From: Rufibacter glacialis
GTDB taxonomy: Bacteria; Bacteroidota; Bacteroidia; Cytophagales; Hymenobacteraceae
NCBI RefSeq assembly: GCF_008271745.1
Contig: NZ_VKKZ01000026.1
Location: 146,678-210,677, forward strand
DNA length: 64,000 bases
Reading direction: 5' to 3'
This document shows positions 49,775-60,463 of this stretch, piece after piece. Numbering within the stretch: position 1 is the stretch's first letter; the number at the start of each line of letters is the position of its first letter. Made by a program: the position numbers and the translations under genes. The notes below the pieces were generated by a model. The model was not told where the DNA came from, ran no database searches, and saw nothing but the letters and a program-made list of their open reading frames with translations.

Positions 49775-51535
49775 TTACTGAGGCTGTACATCGTTTGCTG
49801 AAGTAGCGTACAAGCCTATCAACGTGCCCGTGAAACCTCCCGCCACATTGGTAGAGAGAATATCTCCCGAGACAGGGCCGCCCAAATCCATGAAGTTCTT
49901 CCCATTTGTGGAGTAGCTAAATTGATAAGCATCTCCTTCTGCCTTTACCCGAAGTTGTATGGGCTGCCTGACCTCTATTTTTTGGCTGGCTAGGAGGCTG
50001 GGGGCTCCTTTTTCTGTTCTCTCCAGCACCAGGTAAACGTCTTTGCCTTTCCTGGTCAGGCCGAACACGTAGTGGAACTTCTCGCTCTGCAGCAAGGTAA
50101 TCCCCGCCAGTTCCTTTTCTGAGGCCGGGGTATACTCCAGGGTGGTGGTATAAGAGAAACTGTTGTGCTGCTGACGCAGGAAGAGCGTGGAGGTGGGCTT
50201 CACTTCCTTGAGGCTTACCGGGAACGGGTTGATCTGCAAACCTTTCCTGGTCTGGGTCATAAATGCCTCGCGGGGGCCTCTTAGACCAACCCACCGGTAA
50301 TCCAGCTTTTTAGAAATAAAGTTGTCAGTGAAGGTGAAGTTGCCGTTGGGGAAGAAGCCCTCTTTGCCGGTTTTGTTTTCCACGCCGGCAGGCATTTTCA
50401 GCTTTGGTTCCATGGGGATGAGACCGTTAACGAAAACCGGGAACTCACCGGACCAATCCACCGGCAGGATAAAGGTTTCGCGCCCAATGTTCACGCGGTT
50501 CTTCTCGTTCGGGCGGATGCCCAGAAACACACCGTAGTGCTTGCCATCGGGTCCTTCCACTAAATCAGCATGGCCGGCCCAATCTACTTTGTTGGGTCTG
50601 TTTGGGTTCAGATGCCTTTGCGACAGGATGGGATTGTTGGGGGCTGGGGTATAGGGACCTCTGGGGCTGTCGCTCACAAAAACTACCTCACTGTGGTTCC
50701 CACCCGTACCGCCTTCGGCGCATATCAGATAGTACCGTCCGTTCTTTTTGAAGATATGCGGGGCCTCAATCCAGATGGGTTTTTTTGAGAGGTCAACGCC
50801 GCCGTCTACAATGATCTTGTCGGTACCGGCAATGACCTGGTCTTTTTCCAGATCATAGTCCCACACCTTGATCACCCGGTGCCCTTCATACAGTTCTTTC
50901 CCTTTGTCTGGAGCATCATTGTGTACCACATAAGCTTTCCCGTTGTCATCGAAGAAAAGGGAAGGGTCTATTCCCTCGAAATTCAGCTTGAAGGGCTCGC
51001 TCCACCCCTTGGCAGGGTCTTTCGACTTCACCACAATGTTCCCGGCCCCTCCGGCAAAGGCCGTGACAATCATGTAAAAGGTATCATTGTTGGGGTTGTA
51101 CTCTATGTCTGGGGCATAGACGCCCTGGCTGATTCCGGTATCATGCACATCCAGCTGCGAAACCCGGTCCAGCGCATGCCCCATCTGCGTCCAGTTCACC
51201 AGATCCTTGGAATGGAAAACGGGCACCCCCGGAAAAATGGCGAAAGAGGAGTGCACCATGTAGTAATCTTTGCCCTTGCGCGTGATGGCTGGGTCAGGGT
51301 AAGCCCCCTGCACAATGGGATTGTAAAACTCGCCTGGTTTCAGGGGATTGTCCTGGTAAACTTTATCATTGCCTTCGTAGACGGAGTTGGAAAACACGGG
51401 GGCTTTTTTGGCCCCATTTTTCAAATTCTGGCTGTTTCCGGCTAATCCCATCAAAGAAAGCAAGGCCACCAAAACGCAGCGCAGAGTTAGCCGTCTTTTT
51501 CTCTGAGGAGCAGATCCAAATGTATTTCTCTTCAT
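49775..51535 (-). CDS. GH43-family beta-xylosidase/arabinofuranosidase with C-terminal beta-sandwich
   Basis: 586 aa with a signal peptide (about 15-36, ending GNSQ). The five-blade GH43 propeller begins at FYNPIVQGAYPDPAITRK (catalytic-base Asp in YPDP), continues with the pKa-modulating Asp in FEGIDPSLFFDDNG and the acid Glu in IEAPHIFKKNGRYYLI, residues about 70-380. A GH43_C2/DUF1349-like beta-sandwich from about 400 to the end helps the active site. All three catalytic residues are present. Expected to release xylose or arabinose from xylo-oligosaccharides. It is one of three GH43 genes in the locus. Confidence 0.95.
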   Translation of the reverse strand: MKRNTFGSAPQRKRRLTLRCVLVALLSLMGLAGNSQNLKNGAKKAPVFSNSVYEGNDKVYQDNPLKPGEFYNPIVQGAYPDPAITRKGKDYYMVHSSFAIFPGVPVFHSKDLVNWTQMGHALDRVSQLDVHDTGISQGVYAPDIEYNPNNDTFYMIVTAFAGGAGNIVVKSKDPAKGWSEPFKLNFEGIDPSLFFDDNGKAYVVHNDAPDKGKELYEGHRVIKVWDYDLEKDQVIAGTDKIIVDGGVDLSKKPIWIEAPHIFKKNGRYYLICAEGGTGGNHSEVVFVSDSPRGPYTPAPNNPILSQRHLNPNRPNKVDWAGHADLVEGPDGKHYGVFLGIRPNEKNRVNIGRETFILPVDWSGEFPVFVNGLIPMEPKLKMPAGVENKTGKEGFFPNGNFTFTDNFISKKLDYRWVGLRGPREAFMTQTRKGLQINPFPVSLKEVKPTSTLFLRQQHNSFSYTTTLEYTPASEKELAGITLLQSEKFHYVFGLTRKGKDVYLVLERTEKGAPSLLASQKIEVRQPIQLRVKAEGDAYQFSYSTNGKNFMDLGGPVSGDILSTNVAGGFTGTLIGLYATSANDVQPQ

Positions 51536-51605
51536 GTTAAAATTTTAGCGGTTAAATTTTTAATCTAAACTCCTGACCCTTCTCCTAATTCAGAAGAGCA
51601 GGAAA

Positions 51606-51644
51606 CGTGTTTTTGAGCTGTTTTTTGATTTTCAGCCCTGAAAC
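51606..51644. repeat. Interspersed imperfect palindrome
   Basis: CGTGTTTTTGAGCTGTTTTTT then GATTTTCAGCCCTGAAAC. It lies in the 245-nt gap between the GH43 and esterase genes. Confidence 0.5.
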
Positions 51645-51780
51645 AACCTCTCTTCAGGAAGTCCCAGGTGCCTTTGTTTTAACCCTTGGGCATTTGTCTT
51701 TCGGCATTTGCCGGTTAGACGGTAACCACTGATGGCAGACGCCCCATAGTTGACATCACCCTCCTTGGTAGATCGTGTGA

Positions 51781-52731
51781 TTACTTCTTGGGCTGGGGCT
51801 TGAGAAACTTATTCACCTCCAGCCAGTGCATAAAGACATCAAACCAGCGGTTACTGGTTCGGTCTGGGTTGCCAAGCCCGAAACCGTGGCCACCGTTCTG
51901 GTAAAGGTGAAACTCGACGGGAATGCCCGCTTTGTACCAGGAGTCCACCACCCCGAACTGGCCGCGGAAAAGAAAATCATCGGTGGCGATCACATTGAAC
52001 ATGGGCGGGGCGTTTTTAGGCACCTCCACCGGACCCATACCGCCATAGATAGGACCAATGAAGGCCAGTTTCATGGTCTTGGAGTGGAGGGTGGCGTGCA
52101 GGGTGAGGCCGGCACCAGCCGAAAAACCGATCATGCCTATTCTGTCCGGATCCACTCCCCATTCTTTGGCTCGTTTGAGGATGAGAGCGTAGGCAGCCTC
52201 GGCGTCTTTAAGCTGGTTAGACAGGTCTAGCTGCGGCATGCGGGGCGGGGTAGCACTTGCCGACGTGTTGGATGACGCGGCTGGAGCCGGGCGGGGCTGG
52301 TTCATGGAGGCGGTAAACTCCTCCAGCGATTCCGGGGTAGGGTGGAGGCGGTATTTTAGGACGAAGGCGGCGATTCCTTTATCCGCAAGGGCCTTGGCCA
52401 CTTCCCAGCCCTCGTTGTCCATGGAAAGCCACCGGAAGCCGCCGCCGGGTGCCACAATCACGGCCGTGCCATTCGCCTTACCCGGGGCAGGCAGGAAGGG
52501 GGTGAGGGTGGCAGTGGAGACGTTCCTGGCCATAGGGTCACCCCACTGCCTAAACCAGGTCTCAGGGGCTTTCTGGCCCTCTACCCCACCCGTGCCCAGC
52601 GGAATGGCTTTGGGTTCGGCAGGGGCTTTGAGGGGATAGATGGTGCCATCCTGGGCCATGGCGGTGGCAGAGGAGACTACTAAGAGGGCCAGAAAAATCC
52701 TTTTTGCCAATATTTTCAGATGATACGTCAT
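51781..52731 (-). CDS. Secreted alpha/beta-hydrolase esterase (BD-FAE/acetyl-xylan esterase-like)
   Basis: 316 aa from ATG 52731 with signal peptide (KRIFLALLVVSSATAMAQ); the frame to 52785 adds a His-rich stretch and is not used. Alpha/beta-hydrolase: oxyanion block IVAPGGGFRWLSMDNEG, nucleophile serine in MIGFSAGAGLTLHA, Asp in ATDDFLF and His in GGHGFGLG, all in correct order. A low-complexity Pro/Ala/Ser loop (about residues 143-165) interrupts the lid. The family includes acetyl-xylan and feruloyl esterases. Neighbouring GH43 genes support deacetylation of xylan. Confidence 0.9.
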   Translation of the reverse strand: MTYHLKILAKRIFLALLVVSSATAMAQDGTIYPLKAPAEPKAIPLGTGGVEGQKAPETWFRQWGDPMARNVSTATLTPFLPAPGKANGTAVIVAPGGGFRWLSMDNEGWEVAKALADKGIAAFVLKYRLHPTPESLEEFTASMNQPRPAPAASSNTSASATPPRMPQLDLSNQLKDAEAAYALILKRAKEWGVDPDRIGMIGFSAGAGLTLHATLHSKTMKLAFIGPIYGGMGPVEVPKNAPPMFNVIATDDFLFRGQFGVVDSWYKAGIPVEFHLYQNGGHGFGLGNPDRTSNRWFDVFMHWLEVNKFLKPQPKK

Positions 52732-52837
52732 AAAGAGATGATTTAAATGATCGTTAAAAGCGTTGGTATGATGACAGAAATGCAAGTTTTCACTTTTCTG
52801 CAGGGTGCTGTTTTGCTAGCCAGAGCAAGCGTTTTTG

Positions 52838-52871
52838 CGTTCTAATTATTTAATTCGTTCTAATTATTTAA
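52838..52871. repeat. Short direct duplication, 16 nt with 18-nt period
   Basis: CGTTCTAATTATTTAA occurs twice, 2 nt apart, in non-coding DNA upstream of the esterase gene. Confidence 0.85.
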
Positions 52872-52916
52872 ACAGAAGAACTAATGTATTAGCCCTTTTT
52901 TATGTAGTCCATCTTA

Positions 52917-53009
52917 TTTGTCATCCTGAAAGGATCTCGGTTGCGAACGGCAAAAGCAAATAATACATGTTATTACCGTTCGCAACCGAGATCTTTCCAA
53001 GATGACAAA
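52917..53009. repeat. REPIN-like inverted repeat with GTCATC end sequences
   Basis: Arms 52917-52950 and 52976-53009 match at 31 of 34 positions. The inner 18 bp (GATCTCGGTTGCGAACGG) are perfect and the outer parts start TTTGTCATC. It fills most of the gap between two minus-strand genes of the xylan locus and could fold into a long hairpin. Confidence 0.8.
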
Positions 53010-53085
53010 GTGTAGGTTTTGCTCTCCTGTTACTTAGTTCTTACTTCCACTTCTGATTCCTCTTAAACCACTTTCCCTGCCATGT

Positions 53086-54519
53086 CTATTGGGAGAATTT
53101 CCAGTAGTCGAAAAAGAGGATATTGCTCTTTTCTTTTCCTTTGAAGACAAAAAACACATCGTGGACGCCGGGTACTTTTTTAACATCAGTTGATACCAGG
53201 GCCCAGCGGTCATTGCCGCCGGTGAGGGGTACTTTCACGGTTCCTAATACTTCTCCTTCTACACTCCCCAACCTAACTTCCAGGGTCACTTCGCTGTTAT
53301 GCGTGGTGCCAAGCCGGGCCGTAAAGTGGGAGGCTCCTGTTTTCCGAAAATCGACGTCTTTTATTTTGGTGTAGGCGCCGCTCCGCAGGGCCGTCACGAA
53401 TACGCCCACCTTTTCATTCTGCATGGATTTCATTCCTTCCGACCAGGCGATTGTTTCCGCCTCGTTTTTCACAAATGGATTCAAAAGGGCCAGGCCTTTG
53501 GTGATTCCTGTCGTCATTTTCATGGGCTGCAGGGTGCCGTCTTTTTTGAATGCAGCTTCTTCCACGCACACGGAGCGGGTAAAGCCGCTGCCGCCCGGCA
53601 AGGCCCCGTTGTGGTAGAAGAAATAGGTCTTCCCTTTGAAGTCTATGATACCCGGATGGTTTGTAAAACTGTTTCCTTCAGTGGGCATTACAATGCCCTG
53701 GTATTTCCAGGGGCCGGTAGGGCGGGAGCTGGTGGAATAGCCAATATGCTCTGGAAGGGGGCCAGCGGCAAATAGCAGATAGTACAACCCTTTGCGTTTG
53801 TAGAGCCACGGGCCTTCCTCGTAGGTGGTGGGTCTCTCGGGATTGCCCTCACGCTTGCCAAACGATTCTACCGTGTTGGGCACTGACACTACTTCTCCCT
53901 GGTAGGAGATCATGTCTTCGTTTAGTTTTACGTAGAAACATTTGGGGTTGCCCCAATAAAGATAAGCCTGGCCATCATCATCTATAAAAACCGAAGGGTC
54001 AATGTCACCGCCTCCGCTTTGGATCAAGGGCTTGCCCAGCGGGTCTTTGAACGGTCCGTACGGACTGTTGGCCACCGCTACCCCAATGGCACCTTTGTTA
54101 TCATGGGTGGTTAGGGGAACATACATGTAAAATTTACCTCCCCGCTCAATGCATTGCGGTGCCCAGGCATTGATTCTGGCCCAGATGAAATCAGAGTAAG
54201 ACAGGATAGTGCCCTGATCCGTCCAGTTTACCATGTCATCAGTAGTATATAACTTCCAGTCATTCATGGTAAACCAGGTAGAACCGTCTTCATCATGGCT
54301 GGTGTACAGGTACAGTTTGTTGTTGTACACCATGGGGGCGGGGTCAGCGGTATAGGCGGTTTGCACGATGGGGTTTTGGGCCTTCCCCAGAAATGACACC
54401 AGGTAGAAAGCCAAGAACAGGATAAAGGCTTTGACCGGAAGTATCCTTCTCCTTTCAATACATGTCTTGACCTTTGGCAGGAAAATGGACATCAGGTACT
54501 TCTTTATGCTTGTCATCAT
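53086..54519 (-). CDS. GH43-family arabinofuranosidase/xylosidase with CBM6
   Basis: 477 aa. The N-terminal hydrophobic stretch (about residues 28-47, ending FLGKAQ) serves as signal, preceded by 27 basic residues; a later start near MSIF is possible. GH43 propeller about 50-345: [21 protein letters not shown] (base Asp), [20 protein letters not shown] (Asp) and [18 protein letters not shown] (acid Glu). A CBM6 carbohydrate-binding domain follows (about 350-477, [14 protein letters not shown] to FFDYWKFSQ). The GH43-CBM6 layout is usual for arabinoxylan enzymes (arabinofuranosidase or xylosidase). It lies 9 nt after the next GH43 gene, in one operon. Confidence 0.94.
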   Translation of the reverse strand: MMTSIKKYLMSIFLPKVKTCIERRRILPVKAFILFLAFYLVSFLGKAQNPIVQTAYTADPAPMVYNNKLYLYTSHDEDGSTWFTMNDWKLYTTDDMVNWTDQGTILSYSDFIWARINAWAPQCIERGGKFYMYVPLTTHDNKGAIGVAVANSPYGPFKDPLGKPLIQSGGGDIDPSVFIDDDGQAYLYWGNPKCFYVKLNEDMISYQGEVVSVPNTVESFGKREGNPERPTTYEEGPWLYKRKGLYYLLFAAGPLPEHIGYSTSSRPTGPWKYQGIVMPTEGNSFTNHPGIIDFKGKTYFFYHNGALPGGSGFTRSVCVEEAAFKKDGTLQPMKMTTGITKGLALLNPFVKNEAETIAWSEGMKSMQNEKVGVFVTALRSGAYTKIKDVDFRKTGASHFTARLGTTHNSEVTLEVRLGSVEGEVLGTVKVPLTGGNDRWALVSTDVKKVPGVHDVFFVFKGKEKSNILFFDYWKFSQ

Positions 54520-54528
54520 GTCTAGGAA

Positions 54529-56097
54529 TTATTGCACCTGTGTTTTCTGATCATCTATTCGGAAATAGTCAAAATCCACGTACCCGCCTGGTGTTTTGGT
54601 GGCATAGTTGAACAGCCCGAAGCGGTACCCCATGAAATGCGGGAGGGTATAGGCCATCTTCAGCGGTGCCCCAATCCTGGTCCATGCTTTGCCATCCAGG
54701 CTATAGAAGAAATACGCCTCGTCTTTGCGGTCCTTGAAGTCACAGGCCGCTTTCAGGTATACCTTGCTTTGCTGGAGAGGAACCCTTTCCTGCTCAACGG
54801 GCCTGCCCGACTGGGCATTGACCACTACAAGGTACCTGCTGCCGTTTTCAGATTTAACCCCAACCAAGCCATACCTTTGCTGAAGAAGCGAAAGTCCGGC
54901 AAAATCTCCTTCCTTCATGTTGGTCACGTCAAGCAGGGTGGAGCCGGTACTCTCAGGTCCGGTGGTGCGCTGGGTGAGGGTGTTTCTGGCGAGTAGAAAG
55001 GAAGTATCTACCCGACCAGTGGTTAACCTAAGGTACCCTTTCCGCTGAGATACGGACCACAGCCGGTTGTCAGGGTTGTGGTTCCACTGCCAAACCAAGG
55101 GCAATGCGGGCTCTCCTTTTCTGCGCGTGAACTCATCTGATGCCACAATGCCCCTCAGGCCCTTGCTGGCCGGAAGGTTTAGTTCTTCGGGCACTTTGCC
55201 ATTGATGCCCAGAACGGGCCAGCCTTCTTCCCATTTTACCGGCACCAGATAGGGGATTCGCCCCACGGCCCCATAGTCCCGGAACAGGTAGGCAAACCAT
55301 TCGCCGGTTGGCGTATCAATTAATCCGCCTTGGGCTACCCCTTTGTCTTGCAGGGCCAGCTTCCCTTCATAGGGACCCGTGATTTTATCTGCGCGGTGCA
55401 CTACCACCGTACGCATGCCCTCCTTGGGCCAGGCAATGTTAAAGAGGTAGTACTTCCCGTTCACTTTGAAAAGCTGAGACCCTTCAGAGGGCAGGTTGAT
55501 GTTGGAACCGGCAGGCGCACTCGCGTTCTGGATCAGGACCCGGTCGGTCCCTTCCTTCGGTCCGGAAAGGTCTTCCTTCAGCTCCACCAGCCTGAGTTTA
55601 CCGGCGCCATAAACCAGGTAGGTTCGCCCGTCATCATCAAAAAACAGGGAATGGTCATGGTACGATGGTTTGAAGGAGGAGACCTCCCAGGGGCCTTTCT
55701 CTATATCCTTGGTGGTGTAGAGATAGGTCTTGCCGGTGGTCTGGGAAAAAGTGGTCACATAGTAGGTGCCCTTATGATACCGCAAGCTGCTGGCCCACGA
55801 GCCTCTCCCGTAGGTGCTTTTCCCGTTGGTAAGCGTCAGTTCTTCCACCGTATCTAACACGTCATAGGCATAGCTAACCAGCTTCCAATTCACCAGATCT
55901 GTTGATTTCATGATGGGCAGCCCCGGGCTCATGTGCATGGTGGTGCTGCTCATGTAGTACGTGTCTCCTACCCGTATCATGGCAAGGTCTGGCACATCTG
56001 CGTGAAGGATGGGGTTCTGGGCCTGGCCGAGGGTGGGCAAAACCAGGCAGAGGTAAACCAGAGTTAGAAGACCTAACGGGATAGAGGTTTTAATCAT
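54529..56097 (-). CDS. GH43-family (GH43_12-type) exo-enzyme with C-terminal beta-sandwich
   Basis: 522 aa with a signal peptide (residues 1-26, ending GQAQ). GH43 propeller: NPILHADVPDLAMIRVGDTY (base Asp in VPDL), YHDHSLFFDDDGRTYLVYG (Asp position is His-Asp-His here, within the usual DxSLFFDDDG block) and INLPSEGSQLFKVNGKYYLF (acid Glu in SEGSQ). A GH43_C2 beta-sandwich from about 330 follows. The VPD-type first strand, Met-rich loop (STTMHMSPG) and SEG block are typical of GH43 subfamily 12, mainly arabinofuranosidases acting on xylan side chains. It is followed after 9 nt by the GH43-CBM6 gene. Confidence 0.92.
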   Translation of the reverse strand: MIKTSIPLGLLTLVYLCLVLPTLGQAQNPILHADVPDLAMIRVGDTYYMSSTTMHMSPGLPIMKSTDLVNWKLVSYAYDVLDTVEELTLTNGKSTYGRGSWASSLRYHKGTYYVTTFSQTTGKTYLYTTKDIEKGPWEVSSFKPSYHDHSLFFDDDGRTYLVYGAGKLRLVELKEDLSGPKEGTDRVLIQNASAPAGSNINLPSEGSQLFKVNGKYYLFNIAWPKEGMRTVVVHRADKITGPYEGKLALQDKGVAQGGLIDTPTGEWFAYLFRDYGAVGRIPYLVPVKWEEGWPVLGINGKVPEELNLPASKGLRGIVASDEFTRRKGEPALPLVWQWNHNPDNRLWSVSQRKGYLRLTTGRVDTSFLLARNTLTQRTTGPESTGSTLLDVTNMKEGDFAGLSLLQQRYGLVGVKSENGSRYLVVVNAQSGRPVEQERVPLQQSKVYLKAACDFKDRKDEAYFFYSLDGKAWTRIGAPLKMAYTLPHFMGYRFGLFNYATKTPGGYVDFDYFRIDDQKTQVQ

Positions 56098-56249
56098 TGG
56101 TATTCCTTTTGTTTTTTAGGAAGATATCGCTGTAAGAAGAAGGCCCGGGGCAGTTGGACTTGTCTGGGCTTTCAATTCTAAAACCGTACTGCCACTCATT
56201 CAAGGGTTGGGATAAGCGCTGCTACCTGCCGTGCCTTGCCTCCTGTTTT

Positions 56250-57776
<1,527 letters not shown>

Positions 57777-57821
57777 AAAGGAAAGGCCGCTTGGGAGAAG
57801 TCTCAAGCGGCCTTTATGTTG
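57777..57821 (-). terminator. Hairpin downstream of yiaA, nearly identical to the icd terminator
   Basis: AAAGGCCGCTTG / CAAGCGGCCTTT form a 12-bp stem. The 45-nt segment differs from the icd terminator region (47052-47096) at two positions. It lies 28 nt past the yiaA stop. Confidence 0.85.
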
Positions 57822-57848
57822 GTAGAATTTTCCTTGCCAACCGAGCGA

Positions 57849-58268
57849 TTAATAAACCTCCACCTTATTCTGAGCAGGCACTTCATTGCTTAAACTGTCT
57901 CTGGTGTTTTTCTGAACCGTAATAGCTGCGAAAAGACTAAGTAGAAACGACATTCCGTAAAAGCCTTTCTCACTCAGAAGCAAATCAGCGTTCCAAAGCC
58001 CAACTGTGAGTAACACCAGTGCCACGATGGTAGAAAACCAGCTAAGCCCATAATACATGTTGGAAACAGGAATACCATCTAATTGGTCACGCACACTTTT
58101 CTGAAGGGAGATAGCTGAGAATAAACCATATAGGAGAATGGTAAAGTAATACCCTTTTTCATTCAGCATCATGTCGGCGTTCCAAAGCCCTATTATGTAG
58201 GCGCTAATACCTGTCAGTAGAACCGCATAAGAAGCGGCCGCAAACACATTGGATGGTTTCTGATTCAT
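57849..58268 (-). CDS. yiaA: YiaA/YiaB-family inner-membrane protein
   Basis: 139 aa, four membrane helices arranged as two similar halves: each has a helix, the motif GLWNADMMLNEKGYY / GLWNADLLLSEKGFY, then a second helix and QKSVRD / QKNTRD. This internal duplication is the YiaAB repeat. Function is unknown; E. coli YiaA is an uncharacterised membrane protein. The gene lies downstream of a Crp/Fnr regulator and has a TAnnTTTG box with an FNR-like site in its upstream region, so it may be that regulator's target. Confidence 0.93.
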   Translation of the reverse strand: MNQKPSNVFAAASYAVLLTGISAYIIGLWNADMMLNEKGYYFTILLYGLFSAISLQKSVRDQLDGIPVSNMYYGLSWFSTIVALVLLTVGLWNADLLLSEKGFYGMSFLLSLFAAITVQKNTRDSLSNEVPAQNKVEVY

Positions 58269-58293
58269 CTTTGTTTTTCGTTAAGTGATGAAT

Positions 58294-58301
58294 CAAAGGT
58301 A
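58294..58301 (-). promoter_or_regulatory. yiaA -7 box
   Basis: TACCTTTG on the minus strand is a perfect TAnnTTTG, 25 nt upstream of the start codon. No -33 box is visible, as expected for an activated promoter. Confidence 0.6.
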
Positions 58302-58321
58302 TCGCAGGCCCTACTCCTTTC

Positions 58322-58339
58322 TTTTGACATTTGTCAAAA
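58322..58339 (-). promoter_or_regulatory. FNR-like palindrome (TTGAC-N4-GTCAA) upstream of yiaA
   Basis: TTTTGACA and TGTCAAAA are a perfect inverted repeat around two bases. The centre is 33 bp upstream of the -7 box centre, about -41 from the likely start, the position of class II Crp/Fnr activators. It also lies 11 nt beyond the stop of the adjacent regulator gene. Confidence 0.6.
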
Positions 58340-58349
58340 AAGGAAAATG

Positions 58350-58913
58350 TTACCCTTGGCTTCTTATCCTGCTCAGCGTTTCCTGGCTAATGCCTAGGTA
58401 AGATGCCGTTTGCCCAAGGGAGATTCTGTGAAGTATGTGCGGAGAGTTTTCTATCAACTGCTCGTAGCGCTCGCGAGCCGTTTTAAACTGCATGGCCATA
58501 AACCGCTCTTCCAGTCTAATGTAGTACTGTTCATTGATAATGCGTACCAGGCGCTCAAGGTCTTTATGCGCATCAAACAACTGGTTCAAGGCTTCAAAAC
58601 TAATGCTCCACAAGGCGGAATCCTCTAAAGCCTGTATGTTTTCTACAGATGGCTTTCGGGAAATAAAGCTATAAAAAGACGTAACGAAATTATCTTCGAA
58701 CCCAAACCAATAAGTGACTTCCTTCCCATCTAGGTTATAATACCCACGCAGACAACCTTTTTCAAGAAAGTATAAATTGTTGCACACCATTCCTTCTTTA
58801 ACTAAAAAGGAATTCCTTGGGATCTCTACTTTGGTTAATGTTTTGCAAAGAGCATCCCACGCTCCAGAAGGGATAGAATGGTATTTTGATATGCAATGGT
58901 ACAATGCATTCAT
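58350..58913 (-). CDS. Crp/Fnr-family transcriptional regulator
   Basis: 187 aa from ATG 58913 (the frame reaches 58985 but starts MHENIFRNS without support). A cyclic-nucleotide-binding-type beta-roll (about 15-125: LVKEGMVCNNLYFLEKGCLRGYY) lacks the RSA-type cAMP phosphate motif, so cAMP binding is doubtful. A long dimerisation helix and an HTH at the C-terminus (SLGQTASYLGISQETLSRIRSQG) follow. Such small Bacteroidota regulators often activate one neighbouring gene. The likely target is yiaA downstream. Confidence 0.88.
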   Translation of the reverse strand: MNALYHCISKYHSIPSGAWDALCKTLTKVEIPRNSFLVKEGMVCNNLYFLEKGCLRGYYNLDGKEVTYWFGFEDNFVTSFYSFISRKPSVENIQALEDSALWSISFEALNQLFDAHKDLERLVRIINEQYYIRLEERFMAMQFKTARERYEQLIENSPHILHRISLGQTASYLGISQETLSRIRSQG

Positions 58914-58989
58914 CTTTAGGCTCTTTTGCTTCGGATATAGGAATAGGATTTCTTCTGCCGAATTTCGGAATATATTTTCATGCAATGGA

Positions 58990-59040
58990 GCCTAACGGTT
59001 GGGCTAAAAAGTGGTTTAACGCTTTTTAGCTGTTGTTGTG
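58990..59040 (-). repeat. attC-like element 1
   Basis: On the minus strand it ends in GTTAGGC, the canonical integron core site. Inner arms GCTAAAAAG (59003-59011) and CTTTTTAGC (59022-59030) are perfectly inverted around a 10-nt loop. The other end is CACAACAACA. The stop codon of the 59016 gene lies in the loop. Confidence 0.6.
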
Positions 59041-60449
59041 GATAGTTGTCTATTTACTTCTTCAATCAAGTTCTCTTTTGATTTTTCATGGAGTATATAC
59101 TTTTCCTCAAAAGCAGAATAGGTTTTTGGTGAAATACCGCTTTTCATGAAACTGCTTTTAAAGAACGGATAGTCAGTAGCTTCTCCTTTAGAGGAAGCTA
59201 CTAAATTCAACCACTTCCACATCTTCTGCACCCCAATTTCTTTTTCCAGAACCGTTAACAGCAAAGGAATATAATTGTATTTATAAGCGTCATTCAATGG
59301 TGTAGTTGCCTTTAGTTTATCTAATGGGATCAGCTGCTTTATTCCTTCAGTGGCCTTTAGGTAGTTTGAGAGCTTTTTTTGATATGCTTTCCTGCCAAAC
59401 TTGTCTTTCACGAATTGAAGGGAAAGGTATTCATTCACCCCCTCCAGAAACACCCATTTCAAATCTGAATTTGGCGTAAATATAGTTCCAAAGTAGTAGT
59501 GGGCTAGTTCATGGGCAATCATGGAGTAGCTTGCGGTGTCTACTGCCAGATGGGGGTTATTGCTAAATAGATTATGCAAGGTGAACTGGCGCCCAACTAA
59601 GGCTACCGTAGGGTAGGTGACAAAAAGCCAGGCGCTATATTTGGAAACAGGGGTAGTTTCCAGATAAGAAATCTTACTGCCATAGGGGATCTTCATTTTG
59701 TCTGAGTAGAAATCAACCATTGAATTGGTTAATTGACTTAGCATGTCACGTTCCTGGGGAGAAAGGGTGGTGTTTATAAAATGAATCCCTTGTTGTTGCA
59801 GAAAAGTAAAATCGCCTGAAAAAAGCAACATCGGAACAGGGGAGTTTGAGGAAAAAGTATTGGCTCCCCCTGTTTTAGGGATACCGCCATTCAGATAAGT
59901 CGCGCCACCATCTTCATTATTTACCTTTATGGTGTAAGTGTAGTTATTGATTACTTTATCATTCTTCACATCATAAAGAATAGGGTACCAAGCTGATTGC
60001 TCAGTCATTCTGACAGTAGCTCCATTAAAGGCAATGTTCCCTTTCCAATCACCTGATGCATACATTTGAGTAGTATCTGGAGAAACCGGAAAGGCGCCAG
60101 TATAGGAAAACGTAAGAGATTTTGGAAGGAATTTACCTTGGGAGGGCTTGGTAGTGAGAGTATACTGGAAGGCTTCGCTACTTTTATCGTTATATGATTT
60201 ACTGTAGTGGTATTTGGTTTCTCCAGTTTCATCCGTGATTCTGGCAATATTAAAACCTGTGTTCAACCAAATGGTGTAATCCTCAAGCGAGGGAATGTTG
60301 GACAAGTTGAATGCACAGTTGATGGTTCCCTTTTTCGTGGACAATGTTATCTCTCCCGAAAGATGAGGTATTTGTGCGAATGCGTTAAGGCTAAAGAGAA
60401 GTAAAATTATTGGAAGAAGAAGAATTGTTGTAATCTTATGCATTTTCAT
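59016..60449 (-). CDS. M1-like gluzincin metallopeptidase in a cassette
   Basis: About 477 aa from ATG 60449; the frame reaches a GTG at 60464 next to the attC-like element, and a further ATG lies at 60443. Signal peptide (KITTILLLPIILLLFSLNAFAQ). Zinc motif HELAHYYFG (first His near residue 313) and the third ligand Glu in FLEGVNEYLSL at the normal spacing. The catalytic domain looks like an M1/gluzincin core, but the exopeptidase GAMEN motif is not evident. The last residues (STTTAKKR) are encoded by the attC-like element. AT-rich compared with chromosomal genes. Confidence 0.85.
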   Translation of the reverse strand: MKMHKITTILLLPIILLLFSLNAFAQIPHLSGEITLSTKKGTINCAFNLSNIPSLEDYTIWLNTGFNIARITDETGETKYHYSKSYNDKSSEAFQYTLTTKPSQGKFLPKSLTFSYTGAFPVSPDTTQMYASGDWKGNIAFNGATVRMTEQSAWYPILYDVKNDKVINNYTYTIKVNNEDGGATYLNGGIPKTGGANTFSSNSPVPMLLFSGDFTFLQQQGIHFINTTLSPQERDMLSQLTNSMVDFYSDKMKIPYGSKISYLETTPVSKYSAWLFVTYPTVALVGRQFTLHNLFSNNPHLAVDTASYSMIAHELAHYYFGTIFTPNSDLKWVFLEGVNEYLSLQFVKDKFGRKAYQKKLSNYLKATEGIKQLIPLDKLKATTPLNDAYKYNYIPLLLTVLEKEIGVQKMWKWLNLVASSKGEATDYPFFKSSFMKSGISPKTYSAFEEKYILHEKSKENLIEEVNRQLSTTTAKKR

Positions 60450-60463
60450 TTCTATAAGCTTCA

